Of a DNA stretch of 64,000 nucleotides, positions 33,977 through 42,389 are shown piece by piece. How positions within the stretch are numbered: position 1 is the stretch's first letter; each line of letters opens with the position of its first letter. The stretch is from assembly GCA_040756735.1 (NCBI GenBank), contig JBFLYC010000007.1:62001-126000 (forward strand). The letters are read 5' to 3'. Source of the DNA: JBFLYC01 sp040756735. GTDB taxonomy: Bacteria > Bacillota > DSM-16504 > Desulfitibacterales > Desulfitibacteraceae. The notes under the pieces were generated by a model. That model worked only from the letters and a program-made list of their open reading frames with translations, searched no databases and had not been told where the DNA came from. Made by a program: the position numbers and the translations under genes.

Positions 33977-34339
33977 TTATGCCAACAACATTATTGCTGA
34001 AAAAACTAAGGCCAGCCCAAGGACAATGCTTGCAAAGGCATATTTAAAGGCAGTGTAGAACTTTTTATCCTGTATTAACAGGACTATTTCATAGGCGAAG
34101 GTTGAGTAGGTCGTAAAGGCTCCTAAAAATCCCAGCATACTGGCGCTTTGCCAGATGCTGCTTAGTTTCATGCTGCTAAAAACTAGAAACAACACGCCTA
34201 TGATTAAAGAACCCAACATATTGACTATAAAGGTTCCTAAAGGAAAGAGGCCCCCCCATTTTTGCTGTATCTTAATATTGATGGAATATCTAGCCAAAGC
34301 GCCAAGACTTCCACCTAAACCAATAAATATAAATTCCAT
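33977..34339 (-). CDS. crcB: Fluoride channel CrcB/Fluc, subunit 1
   Basis: A 120-residue protein with four helices. Fluc family blocks are GLGGSLGALARYSI, PLGTFIVNMLGS (pore Asn) and GFLGAFTTYSTFAYE (the Phe-rich fluoride track and sodium-site Thr). It exports fluoride passively, protecting enolase and other targets. The ATG is preceded by AAGGAG; the longer frame has no ribosome binding site. It lies downstream of a second crcB under a fluoride riboswitch. Two homologues often form heterodimers in Gram-positives. Confidence 0.95.
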   Translation of the reverse strand: MEFIFIGLGGSLGALARYSINIKIQQKWGGLFPLGTFIVNMLGSLIIGVLFLVFSSMKLSSIWQSASMLGFLGAFTTYSTFAYEIVLLIQDKKFYTAFKYAFASIVLGLALVFSAIMLLA

Positions 34340-34452
34340 TGCCGTGCTCCTTCCCAAAATAAATATATATGAGAGACCATTTATAAGAGACCATTGCCCT
34401 GATTGTTTTAATCAAAACTTGAGCTGTCATTCCTCACTTCTTATCTTACACC

Positions 34453-34872
34453 TCAAAATTGAGAGTTTTGTCCCCTTTTAATTTGCCGTGCATGTTCTTT
34501 AACAATATATTCCCCCCCAAGATAACCCAGCCAGCCTGCAGCTATACACCCCAGGGGAGTTCCCAAAAAATACAGTACTCCAACTAGAGCCTGCCCGTTA
34601 TAAAACAAGTTAAATGTCTCTAAAGAAAAAATTGAAAAGGTAGTATAGGCGCCTAAAAAACCTGTTGCAACGGCTGTTCTGTATTCAGCCCTAATCTTCA
34701 GCAATTCCATGGTCACTGTCATAAAGAGACACATAAGGAAAGAGCCTGAAAGGTTTACCGCAAAGGTTCCCAGGGGGAATACAGAGGGAAACACAGAATT
34801 TACTATTTTTCCTGTTAAAACCCTGGCAAGTGCACCTAAAAACCCTGTTATTGCTACGAATATATAAAGCAA
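34453..34872 (-). CDS. crcB: Fluoride channel CrcB/Fluc, subunit 2
   Basis: A 139-residue Fluc homologue, four helices, with GFLGALARVLTG, PLGTFAVNLSGS and GFLGAYTTFSIFSLE. It is the first gene of the fluoride-response operon, directly behind the riboswitch. The TTG start has GGTGG about nine bases upstream. With the next gene it probably makes a two-subunit dual-topology channel. Confidence 0.95.
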   Translation of the reverse strand: MLYIFVAITGFLGALARVLTGKIVNSVFPSVFPLGTFAVNLSGSFLMCLFMTVTMELLKIRAEYRTAVATGFLGAYTTFSIFSLETFNLFYNGQALVGVLYFLGTPLGCIAAGWLGYLGGEYIVKEHARQIKRGQNSQF

Positions 34873-34905
34873 GTGTATTCACCACCGATATATAGTATGA
34901 ATAAC

Positions 34906-34984
34906 AAAAAAACTCCTACTGCATAATTTACAGTAGGAGCCATCAGCTTGTTTTAAGCATTTTAAGGCGAGCTCCATCACCCGT
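34906..34984 (-). ncRNA. Fluoride riboswitch (crcB motif) with intrinsic terminator
   Basis: On the minus strand the conserved GGTGATGGAGCTCGCC opens the aptamer and GCTGATGGCTCCTAC closes it. The closing strand merges with a terminator hairpin (CTCCTACTG...CAGTAGGAG, then seven Ts). Fluoride binding should stabilise the aptamer, free the downstream region from the terminator and switch on the two crcB genes. This is a transcriptional ON switch. Confidence 0.95.
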
Positions 34985-35146
34985 GCATTGATAATAATAC
35001 ATCAAAATAATCACTTCTTTATAATAAGCAAAAAAGCAGTAAGAATCAAGAGATTCTTATAATTGCTAAATATAGAAGGATTTTTACTGAAATTTGTCGA
35101 AGAAAAAAAAGTTGCTTGATGACTTCTGGAGGGAGGGGAATAGAAT

Positions 35147-36280
35147 TTGCAAAGGGTCTCAACACATGCCCTGCGTTCTGGTATGAAAGTAGGCAGATCT
35201 GTTTATACAAATGAAGGCGTTATACTTATCAAGGCAGGGATGCACATAACTGAAAAAAACATCAACCGCCTAAAAATTCTTGATATTCCTTCCATTTACA
35301 TTGAGGATGGTTTTGTTGATGATATTGAGATCAAAGAGGTTATTTCACAGCAAACCAGAGCTGATGCCATCAAACGTGTTCGCGATCTATTTAACAAAAC
35401 GGAAGTGCATAGTAAGGCAGGTAAAATAACTGTAATATTAAATGAAGATAAGCTTACACACATTGTAGAAACTCTTTTAAGCGAGGTTTTAAATTCCAAA
35501 GATATTATGATATCTCTAACTGATATCCGGGCCTTTGACGATTATACCTTTGCTCATTCTGTCAACGTTTGTGTTCTGGCTCTAATTACAGGAAAAACCC
35601 TGGGTTTATCAAAAAAATCTCTGACCCAGTTAGGCATAGGCGCTGTACTGCATGATTTGGGAAAGGTTTTTATTCCTAAAGAAATTCTCAATAAACCGGA
35701 TACTTTATCTGTCAATGAGTTTGAAGTTGTAAAGAAACATCCAGAAGATGGTTTTAAACTTGTGAAGGCCAAAGGCATGATAAATGATTTATCAGCTTCT
35801 GTTATCTTTGAGCACCATGAAAGATACAATGGAAGTGGTTATCCCAGGGGTCTAAAGAAGAAGCAGATACACTTGTATGGCAGGATAGTAGGTGTAGTTG
35901 ATACTTATGATGCCTTAACAGCCGACAGGGTCTACCGTAATGCTTATCTGCCTTATCAGGCTTATGAGATGCTCGCCGGTTCGGGAGATAATCAATTTGA
36001 TTATGAGGTAGTCAAGGCATTTTTATCAAACATCGCCATTTATCCTATTGGAACCTTTGTGGAGTTAAATACAGGACAGGTTGGTGCAGTTGTTGATGTA
36101 ATAAAAGGATTGACCCACCGACCTAAAATTAGAGTCTTTTTTGAGGAAAGCGCCAGGCCTGTGGGACATCCTTATGAGGTTGATTTAACTTCGGAACTTA
36201 GTCTAATGATTGATAAGGTTTTAAAGTTCGAGGATTTGGAAAAACTATCTACCACCGCCCGAAGACTGCAGTTCAGTTAA
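35147..36280 (+). CDS. HD-GYP domain protein (putative c-di-GMP phosphodiesterase)
   Basis: 377 residues. The N-terminal 130 residues resemble the DUF3391-type domain that often precedes HD-GYP. The HD-GYP domain then contains DYTFAHSVNVCVLAL (His), GIGAVLHDLGKVFIP (HD), and the diagnostic HHERYNGSGYPRGL. Such enzymes hydrolyse cyclic di-GMP, though some act on other cyclic dinucleotides. The GYP motif is intact. TTG start with GGAGGGAGGGG upstream. It is divergent from the fluoride operon, and no signal-input domain other than the N-terminal one is seen. Confidence 0.9.
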   Translation: MQRVSTHALRSGMKVGRSVYTNEGVILIKAGMHITEKNINRLKILDIPSIYIEDGFVDDIEIKEVISQQTRADAIKRVRDLFNKTEVHSKAGKITVILNEDKLTHIVETLLSEVLNSKDIMISLTDIRAFDDYTFAHSVNVCVLALITGKTLGLSKKSLTQLGIGAVLHDLGKVFIPKEILNKPDTLSVNEFEVVKKHPEDGFKLVKAKGMINDLSASVIFEHHERYNGSGYPRGLKKKQIHLYGRIVGVVDTYDALTADRVYRNAYLPYQAYEMLAGSGDNQFDYEVVKAFLSNIAIYPIGTFVELNTGQVGAVVDVIKGLTHRPKIRVFFEESARPVGHPYEVDLTSELSLMIDKVLKFEDLEKLSTTARRLQFS

Positions 36281-36284
36281 ATTT

Positions 36285-36420
36285 GGGGACATTAATCGGC
36301 ATGTAGGGTCGGGCGGACCCGAATCTACGCTTGGGGAGATTGGCGATTACTCCGGTCGTGGAACCAAGAAACTCCCACCTCTTAGTGGCGGGAGTACGTC
36401 ACAGGGAGATGTGCCCCCTT
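36285..36420. repeat. Repeat-rich spacer with IS605-end-like hairpin
   Basis: Begins TTGGGGACATTAATCGG, related to the GGGGACATTCC family. It continues with a hairpin ACTCCCACC-tcttagt-GGCGGGAGT (about 36369-36394) preceded by GGTCGTGGAACCAAGAA. This resembles the right end of IS200/IS605-group elements, but no transposase or TnpB gene is present. Tentative. Confidence 0.4.
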
Positions 36421-36444
36421 TCAATTTAAAGGAGTGAACTATGA

Positions 36445-36657
36445 TTGCCTACTTATGATTTTAAGTGTCTGACTTGTGAAAAGCGTTTCAGTAAATTTGT
36501 TTCATATAAGGAGAAGGACCAGGTAACTTGTCCTGAGTGTAATGGTAAAACCCAACAGCTGTTTACAGGCTTTTTGTATAAAAAGTCTGGAGGAGACACC
36601 GCTGGTGGCGGTACAAGCTGTACTAAAAGTTCCTGCAAGGGATGTGGGGGTTGTTAA
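36445..36657 (+). CDS. FmdB-family zinc ribbon protein
   Basis: A 70-residue protein with MPTYDFKCLTC ... VTCPEC (two CxxC knuckles, the FmdB zinc ribbon) and a C-terminal Gly/Cys-rich tail (SCTKSSCKGCGGC). FmdB-type proteins are putative regulators or small zinc proteins of unknown role. TTG start with AAAGGAG upstream. The MobA-like pseudogene begins five bases after its stop. Confidence 0.9.
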   Translation: MPTYDFKCLTCEKRFSKFVSYKEKDQVTCPECNGKTQQLFTGFLYKKSGGDTAGGGTSCTKSSCKGCGGC

Positions 36658-36661
36658 AAAG

Positions 36662-37308
36662 ATGGCTGCTGAAGGGCTTTCCTGTATTGTGCTGGCCGCA
36701 GGTAGATCTCTTAGGATGGGTAGAGATAATAAGTTATTGCTTAAGTACCAGGGCAAGGAGATTATCAAGCGCGCCTTAGATAAATTTTTGTCGTTAGATC
36801 TGGCTGAAATTGTAGTAGTAACTGGCTACCAGTCAGAACAAGTTAGTGAAGTTCTTAAAGAATATCCAGTCACCATAACTTTTAATGAGGACTTTTTACA
36901 GGGTCAATCTACATCTCTAAAAACTGGTATTAACTCTTTGACTAAAAACCCTTTGGGCGCTTTTTTTGCTTTAGGAGATCAGCCTTTAATTAAAAAAAAA
37001 CTCTTGCTTTGCTAAAAAAGGTGTTTTTGCAGGATTCATCAAAGATCGTGGCACCGCAGTACCAGGGTCAAAGGGGTAATCCGGTGGTTATTCCCAGTCT
37101 TTTGTTTCCGCAAATTTATGCATTGCAAGGTGATGAAGGAGCAAGGAGGTTGATTGAGCCAGCCAGGGTAGTGTATGTGGAAGTGGATGACCCTGGTATT
37201 ATAATTGATGTTGATACACCGGAGGAGTACCAAAGGTTGATAAGGAAAGGGGACACTCCAAACAAGGAAAGGGGACACTCCTCTTGCAGAGAAATGTCCC
37301 CAACTTAA
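36662..37308 (+). pseudogene. MobA/MocA-like nucleotidyltransferase gene with frameshift and repeat-derived C-terminus
   Basis: The first part encodes an NTP-transferase N-terminus (CIVLAAGRSLRMGRDNKLLL, VVVTGYQSEQV, FALGDQPLIKK) like molybdenum cofactor cytidylyltransferases. The frame breaks in a run of nine A at about 36989-36997; adding one A restores LIKKKTLALLKKVFLQDSSK and continues into APQYQGQRGNPV and IIDVDTPEEYQRL. The last 20 or so codons (RKGDTPNKERGHSS...) are read from the GGGGACACTCC repeats, so the original C-terminus was replaced or extended. It could be a sequencing error in the homopolymer or real decay. Confidence 0.8.
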
Positions 37309-37520
37309 GAGGAATGTCCCCAACGTATACGGGGACACACCTCCCCGGTAGAATAAACTCTTGGTTTCAAGGTCAGGGGACACTCCAAACAAAGAAAGGG
37401 GACACTCCAAACAAGGAAAGGGGACACTCCAAACAAGGAAAGGGGACACTCCAAACAAGGAAAGGGGACACTCCTCTTGCAGAGAAATGTCCCTAACTTA
37501 AGAGAAATGTCCCTAACGTA
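37247..37520. repeat. GGGGACACTCCAAACAAGGAAA repeat array
   Basis: At least six copies of AAAGGGGACACTCC, several in exact tandem with period 22 (AAACAAGGAAAGGGGACACTCC), mixed with GAGAAATGTCCC(C/T)AAC partners in inverted relation and one GGGGACACACCTCCCC + TAAACTCTTGG copy. Non-coding except where it is read into the end of the upstream pseudogene. Confidence 0.9.
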
Positions 37521-37552
37521 TGGATGTGGCCAATATAAGGGGGTGGAAATAG

Positions 37553-38194
37553 ATGGATGCATATATTCCAGGAAATTACCAGGGAGCTATTTCCAGGTCC
37601 TTGGAAATTTTTGCAAAAGCCGACCCACAGGACATGGTTTTAGGAAGCGGCGCTGTCTATGACAAAACCGCTTGCTTGTTTAGATTGAGGTATTGCGGCC
37701 AAGATATTGAAGTTTGTTATCCTTCAGGAGATGCCTGGTGGCTAAAGCCTCAGAGGGAAAGGATTTCAGTAAAGGACCAGTATCTAATACTGCTGTACCT
37801 GGCCCAGGCGAGCGGCCTGCCTGCCAGAAACCGATGGCTGACCTTTTTGGAGCTGCCCGGCGGACCACACCATTACGTTCCTTTTATTAAAGAAGCCATT
37901 GAACCCTTACTTAAGGCTTTTGGCAGTGAGCCCGAGAAGGCCTGGGCTGCAGCCAGGGAGCTAGGGGCACAGAAAGCTGCCATGGGAGATGTGGGATTTG
38001 TGGCGCCCGTTTTTCCAAAACTGCATTTAGGGTTCGTATTCTGGCAGGGAGAAGACGAGTTTCCTTCCAAGGCCAATATTCTTTTTGATGAGGTTTCTAT
38101 AACCTATTTAGATACTGCTTCCCTCTACATGTTAGGCATTAATACTTCTTTAAAAATATTAAAGGCCTCCAAAGAGGCCTGTCCAGGTAGTTAA
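37553..38194 (+). CDS. DUF3786-family protein
   Basis: A 213-residue soluble protein with DMVLGSGAVYDKTACLFRLR, DIEVCYPSGD, then an LLYLAQASGLP helix and an FFELPGG-like block (here FLELPGGPHHYVPF), matching DUF3786 proteins of anaerobic Firmicutes. Internal KAAMGDVGFVAPVFPKLHL and LGFVFWQGEDEFP are also conserved in the family. Function unknown; it is often found in anaerobes using corrinoid or Wood-Ljungdahl chemistry, which I cannot test here. GGGGGTGG precedes the ATG. Its 3' end contains a hairpin that may terminate the convergent small gene. Confidence 0.78.
   Translation: MDAYIPGNYQGAISRSLEIFAKADPQDMVLGSGAVYDKTACLFRLRYCGQDIEVCYPSGDAWWLKPQRERISVKDQYLILLYLAQASGLPARNRWLTFLELPGGPHHYVPFIKEAIEPLLKAFGSEPEKAWAAARELGAQKAAMGDVGFVAPVFPKLHLGFVFWQGEDEFPSKANILFDEVSITYLDTASLYMLGINTSLKILKASKEACPGS
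38150..38180 (-). terminator. Possible minus-strand terminator inside the end of the DUF3786 gene
   Basis: AGGCCTC/GAGGCCT hairpin followed on the minus strand by TTAATATTTTT, about 20 bases after the stop of the 44-residue gene. Confidence 0.5.
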
Positions 38195-38197
38195 ATT

Positions 38198-38332
38198 CTA
38201 GTTTTCTTTTCTGAATGCCAGTAAATAAACTGGGTCTGTGGTCGTCTCATTAATCTTGTCTTCGGCTGCAAGGAGGTCTTTTAATTGCTCCTGGTTTAAC
38301 ATGGCGAACTGAAAATCTTTGGGCGTAGTCAT
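38198..38332 (-). CDS. Small conserved-looking protein (44 aa), unknown function
   Basis: A 44-codon frame, MTTPKDFQFAMLNQEQLKDL ... DPVYLLAFRKEN, preceded on the minus strand by CCGGAGGTG eight bases before the ATG and followed by a terminator-like hairpin. It has no membrane segment or cysteines and is mainly helical and acidic. Short proteins with an N-terminal TPKxFQFAMLN-like sequence occur in Clostridia, but no function is known to me. It is too short for standard gene callers. Confidence 0.6.
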   Translation of the reverse strand: MTTPKDFQFAMLNQEQLKDLLAAEDKINETTTDPVYLLAFRKEN

Positions 38333-38453
38333 CCATTCACCTCCGGTAATTTGTCAAAAGGTTTTATAAGGCTGTAAATATTTTGCAACAACTGGCGGGA
38401 TTTTATGCATTCTTTGACAGACAGGATATGGAATTAAAAAATTGTTTTTTCTA

Positions 38454-38483
38454 TTGACAGAAAGGCCGTACCTTAGATATACT
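38454..38483 (+). promoter_or_regulatory. Sigma-A promoter of the ilv-leu operon
   Basis: TTGACA (38454-38459), an 18-base spacer, and TATACT (38478-38483), about 35-40 bases before the T-box leader. Confidence 0.8.
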
Positions 38484-38518
38484 TATGGTTAATAATTGTG
38501 GAATACCAGATGGATTAA

Positions 38519-38785
38519 TAAAAAAGCAATGATGAAAGACATGCTAAATAATAGTCACTAGGTTACAGAGAACCGGGGCAGGTGAAAGCCGGTATCTATA
38601 CTATATTTAGTCTCACTTTCTAGCGCCTTGTCGAAAAGCTGTTTATGCCTAGTAGACCGGGCCGGAATGCCAACCGTTAAACTGGCCTTGAGTTAAATGC
38701 AAAGTGGTTGCTGCTGCAGCAATCAGGGTGGTACCGCGGGAATAACCTTCTCGTCCCTGTTAGGGGATGGGGAGGTTTTTTTATA
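38519..38785 (+). ncRNA. T-box leader of the branched-chain amino acid operon
   Basis: Begins with the stem I start GCAATGATGAAAGAC and contains CAGAGAACCGGGGCAGG...GCCGG (stem I distal part). The T-box sequence AGGGTGGTACCGCGG at 38725-38739 binds the uncharged tRNA acceptor end. A competing terminator follows (38744-38782). A candidate specifier codon CTC (leucine) is in TTTAGTCTCACTTTC, which fits the downstream leu genes, but I did not verify the specifier loop by folding. Uncharged tRNA should permit read-through. Confidence 0.92.
38744..38782 (+). terminator. T-box intrinsic terminator
   Basis: AACCTTCTCGTCCC pairs with GGGGATGGGGAGGTT and is followed by Ts. It is mutually exclusive with the antiterminator that contains the T-box sequence. 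Confidence 0.9.
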
Positions 38786-38831
38786 AATTTTTTTAGTTAA
38801 AATTTTTTACAGATCAGGAGGTTTAATAGAA

Positions 38832-40490
38832 ATGCGAAGCAATCAGATGAAAGCCGGGTTGGAAAAATCACCCCATAGGTCTTTATTTAAAGCCTTAGGG
38901 CTTACTGAGTGGGAACTGGAGAAGCCTATTGTGGGCATTGTCAACAGTCAGAACGAGGTAATACCTGGACATATACATTTAGACCAGCTGGCCGGTGCTG
39001 TTAAAGCAGCAGTTAGAATGGCAGGGGGCTTGCCCCTGGAGTTTCCTGCTATTGGCGTTTGTGACGGCATTGCCATGAACCATGAAGGTATGAAGTATTC
39101 CCTGGCAAGCAGGGAACTTATTGCCGACTCCATTGAAGTCATGGCTAAAGCTCACCCTTTTGATGCCCTGGTTTTCATTACTAACTGTGACAAAATTGTT
39201 CCAGGTATGTTAATGGCAGCTGCGCGTCTGGACCTTCCTTGTATCTTTATCAGCGGCGGGCCCATGATGGCAGGAAGATACAGGGGCAAAAAAGTAAGCC
39301 TGTCGAACATTTTTGAAATGGTAGGGGCAGTTAAAGCTAACCGTGCTACAGAAGAGGACCTGGCAGAACTTGAAGATAATGTCTGCCCGGGATGCGGCTC
39401 TTGTTCAGGAATGTTTACTGCTAATTCCATGAACTGCCTGACAGAAGCGTTGGGCATGGGACTGCCGGGTAATGGCACCGTACTCGCAGTGGAAGCGGCC
39501 AGGATTAGACTGGCCAAGGAAGCCGGCAGGAAGGTCATGGAACTTTTGGAGCAGGATATCAGGCCTTCAAAGATCATGACTCCTGAAAGCTTTATCAATG
39601 CGCTTACGGTGGATATGGCCCTGGGATGTTCAACTAATACAGCCCTGCACCTTCCCGCTATAGCACATGAAGCAGGAGTAGAACTGGATTTAGGACTATT
39701 TAATAAGATCAGCCAAAAAACGCCCCAGCTTTGCAAGCTGGCCCCTGCAGGGCCTCACCATATAGAAGACCTGGCTTTTGCAGGCGGGGTTCAAGCGGTA
39801 ATGAAAGAATTAAGCAGTTTAAACCTGCTGAACTTAAATGCCATGACAGTAACAGGCAGGACAGTAGGAGAGAACATTGAAAAAGTCAATGTGTTGGATG
39901 ATACGGTAATCCGACCTGTCCAAAATCCTTACAGTGCTGACGGAGGAATAGCGGTTCTGTGGGGCAGCCTGGCTCCCGAAGGGGCTGTGGTTAAAAAGGG
40001 AGCAGTCTCGGAGAAAATGATGGTCCACCAGGGGCCTGCCAGGACCTTTGAAAGTGAGGAAGAGGCTGTCGAAGGTATCTTGGCCGGAAAGATTAACCCC
40101 GGTGATGTGATAGTTATCCGCTACGAGGGGCCAAAGGGCGGCCCGGGCATGAGGGAAATGCTTACCCCTACAGGCGCTGTAGCAGGTATGGGTCTGGATG
40201 AGCAGGTAGCTCTCATTACAGATGGTAGGTTTTCAGGCGCTACCAGGGGCGCTTCCATAGGGCATATTTCTCCGGAAGCTGCAGAAGGCGGACCCATTGC
40301 ACTGGTACAGGAGGGTGACATAATATCTATTAACATTCCACAAAAAAAGTTAGATTTGCTTGTGGATGAAGCAGAGATGGAAGCAAGGAGAAAGAACTGG
40401 CAGAAACCTGAGCCCAAGGTGAAAAAAGGATATCTGGCCAGGTATCAGAAACTGGTAAGTTCAGCCAGCTCAGGAGCAATCATTAAATAG
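38832..40490 (+). CDS. ilvD: Dihydroxy-acid dehydratase
   Basis: Iron-sulfur hydro-lyase that converts 2,3-dihydroxy-isovalerate and -3-methylvalerate to the 2-keto acids of valine/leucine and isoleucine. 552 residues, normal length. Cluster and active-site blocks are FITNCDKIVPGMLMAA, CPGCGSCSGMFTANSMNCL and, near the end, ITDGRFSGATRGASIGHISP. CAGGAGG precedes the ATG. It is the first gene behind the T-box leader and is followed by acetolactate synthase. Confidence 0.97.
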   Translation: MRSNQMKAGLEKSPHRSLFKALGLTEWELEKPIVGIVNSQNEVIPGHIHLDQLAGAVKAAVRMAGGLPLEFPAIGVCDGIAMNHEGMKYSLASRELIADSIEVMAKAHPFDALVFITNCDKIVPGMLMAAARLDLPCIFISGGPMMAGRYRGKKVSLSNIFEMVGAVKANRATEEDLAELEDNVCPGCGSCSGMFTANSMNCLTEALGMGLPGNGTVLAVEAARIRLAKEAGRKVMELLEQDIRPSKIMTPESFINALTVDMALGCSTNTALHLPAIAHEAGVELDLGLFNKISQKTPQLCKLAPAGPHHIEDLAFAGGVQAVMKELSSLNLLNLNAMTVTGRTVGENIEKVNVLDDTVIRPVQNPYSADGGIAVLWGSLAPEGAVVKKGAVSEKMMVHQGPARTFESEEEAVEGILAGKINPGDVIVIRYEGPKGGPGMREMLTPTGAVAGMGLDEQVALITDGRFSGATRGASIGHISPEAAEGGPIALVQEGDIISINIPQKKLDLLVDEAEMEARRKNWQKPEPKVKKGYLARYQKLVSSASSGAIIK

Positions 40491-40637
40491 CAATAAGAGG
40501 TAGAAAGTTATATCTTTATTAAATGAGAATTATGAAGTAGAAGTAGATGTTAGAAGCGTTGGCAAATTCTTTAGTTAAGTTGTTTTTCTGACCTCTAACC
40601 TCTGACTTCCGACTTCTTAATTGGGAGGTATCAGCAG
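40491..40637. repeat. Spacer with GAAGTAGAAG / GACTTCCGACTTC repeats
   Basis: Between ilvD and ilvB lies a purine-rich gaagtagaagtagatgttagaagcg segment followed by its pyrimidine counterpart gacctctaacctctgacttccgacttctt. This can form a long imperfect hairpin. The same kind of sequence recurs at 53445-53482 and elsewhere. Confidence 0.6.
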
Positions 40638-42383
40638 ATGAAGGAAGAGCTTGGAAAAAATATGGAGGTGAAACAAATTGGGGATTGCTTGAAGAATTAC
40701 GGGAAAGGTGAAGTCTTGACAGGAGCAGAAATTTTACTGAGGGCCCTTGAATTAGAAGGGGTTGACACAATATTTGGCTATCCTGGAGGTACTGTGCTGC
40801 ACATTTACGATGCCATCTACAAGTGCAGGACAATTAGGCATATCCTGCCCAGGCATGAACAGGGGGGAGCCCATGCTGCGGATGGTTATGCTCGTTCTAC
40901 AGGCAGGCCGGGCGTGGTCCTGGCTACTTCCGGACCGGGAGCTACAAATCTGGTTACGGGAATTGCCACTGCTTACATGGACAGTGTACCAATGATAGTT
41001 ATTACCGGGCAGGTGTCTGTACCTGCTATCGGCAGAGATTCATTCCAGGAAGCAGATATTACGGGTATTACCTTGCCCATTACCAAATATGGCTACCTGG
41101 TAAAGGATGTGAGGGATTTAGCTCGTAGCATCCGTGAAGCCTTTTATATAGCCACTACTGGTAGACCGGGCCCTGTTATTATAGATATCCCAAAAGATGT
41201 TACCCTGGCAGAAACTGAGTTTTATTACCCGCCCGCGTATAATTTGCCAGGCTACAAGTTAAGGCCTAACGGCATAGAAAAAGAACTACTGGAGACTGTA
41301 GAACTACTTAATAAAGCAAAAAGGCCGGTGCTTTATGCAGGCGGCGGAGTTATTAGCAGCCAAGCCGAAAAGCTCTTGACTGAGTTGGCGGAAAAACTTG
41401 ATATTCCCGTAACTTGTACACTTATGGGCAAAGGCGCTGTGCCGGACACTCATCCATTGTCCCTGGGCATGCCGGGTATGCACGGTACTGTGTACGCCAA
41501 TTACGCATTAACAGAATGTGATTTGCTGCTGGCCGTGGGAGTTCGCTTTGACGATCGGGTCACAGGCAATGTTAAGACATTTGCTGCTAATGCCAAGAAG
41601 GTGCATATAGAAATTGATCCCGCTGAAGTTAACAAAAATGTTGCAGTGGATTTGGCTGTCCTTGGCGATGCCAAAGAAATCTTAAGCGAACTGCTATCCA
41701 GGACCCAAGAGCAAAAGAGGCCACAGTGGCTGGCGCAAATAGATGAATGGAAAAACCAGTACCCCCTTAAGTTTGGCCAGTCTGACAACGGAGCTTTAAA
41801 GCCGCAGTTTGTGATTTCCTCAATCAACAAAATATTGGAGGACAATTCTATTGTAGTCGCAGACACAGGACAGCACCAAATGTGGTCCGCCCAGTATATT
41901 AAAACCACCAGGGCCAGGGGCTTTTTAACCTCAGGTGGCTTAGGCGCCATGGGATACGGTTTCCCTGCTGCAATAGGCGCACAGGTGGCTAACCCTGATG
42001 CTTTGGTTGTAGCTGTAGTCGGAGACGGCGGTTTTCAAATGAATCTTCAAGAACTTGCTACAGCAGCAAACTATAACTTGCCCGTAAAGGTTTGCTTAAT
42101 TAATAACGGATATTTAGGAATGGTCCGGCAGTGGCAGGATCTTTTCTTGGAAAAACGTTATTCACATACAGATATTAATAGTGGGCCGGATTTTGTGAAG
42201 CTGACCGGCGCCTATGGCATCAAAGCAATGAGGGTGCAAAGGCCTGAAGAAGTTCTTCCTGCATTAGAAGAAGCCAAGAACACCAAGGGGCCGGTAGTGA
42301 TTGATTTTGTTGTGGAAAAAGAAGAAAATGTTTTCCCCATGGTACCGGCAGGCAAATCAATTTTCGAAATCCTTGGGAGGTAA
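40638..42383 (+). CDS. ilvB: Acetolactate synthase large subunit (first copy)
   Basis: ThDP-dependent enzyme joining pyruvate with pyruvate or 2-ketobutyrate. 581 residues in three domains: N-terminal ThDP pyrimidine-binding domain with FGYPGGTVLHIYDA and the catalytic glutamate in PRHEQGGAHAADGYAR, a central FAD-fold domain, and the C-terminal ThDP diphosphate domain with VVGDGGFQMNLQELATA and NNGYLGMVRQWQ. GGGAGG lies upstream of the ATG; the first 25 residues are a non-conserved extension. The regulatory subunit ilvN follows by seven bases, so this is the copy most clearly paired with it. Confidence 0.96.
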   Translation: MKEELGKNMEVKQIGDCLKNYGKGEVLTGAEILLRALELEGVDTIFGYPGGTVLHIYDAIYKCRTIRHILPRHEQGGAHAADGYARSTGRPGVVLATSGPGATNLVTGIATAYMDSVPMIVITGQVSVPAIGRDSFQEADITGITLPITKYGYLVKDVRDLARSIREAFYIATTGRPGPVIIDIPKDVTLAETEFYYPPAYNLPGYKLRPNGIEKELLETVELLNKAKRPVLYAGGGVISSQAEKLLTELAEKLDIPVTCTLMGKGAVPDTHPLSLGMPGMHGTVYANYALTECDLLLAVGVRFDDRVTGNVKTFAANAKKVHIEIDPAEVNKNVAVDLAVLGDAKEILSELLSRTQEQKRPQWLAQIDEWKNQYPLKFGQSDNGALKPQFVISSINKILEDNSIVVADTGQHQMWSAQYIKTTRARGFLTSGGLGAMGYGFPAAIGAQVANPDALVVAVVGDGGFQMNLQELATAANYNLPVKVCLINNGYLGMVRQWQDLFLEKRYSHTDINSGPDFVKLTGAYGIKAMRVQRPEEVLPALEEAKNTKGPVVIDFVVEKEENVFPMVPAGKSIFEILGR

Positions 42384-42389
42384 GATGAT

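Noticed and set aside
37039..37562. Open frames on both strands through the GGGGACACTCC array, some with repeating residues
   Set aside because: The periodic protein pattern is only a translation of the DNA repeats; there is no ribosome binding site and no conservation signal. Also not a CRISPR array: the repeats are adjacent, with no unique spacers of constant length.
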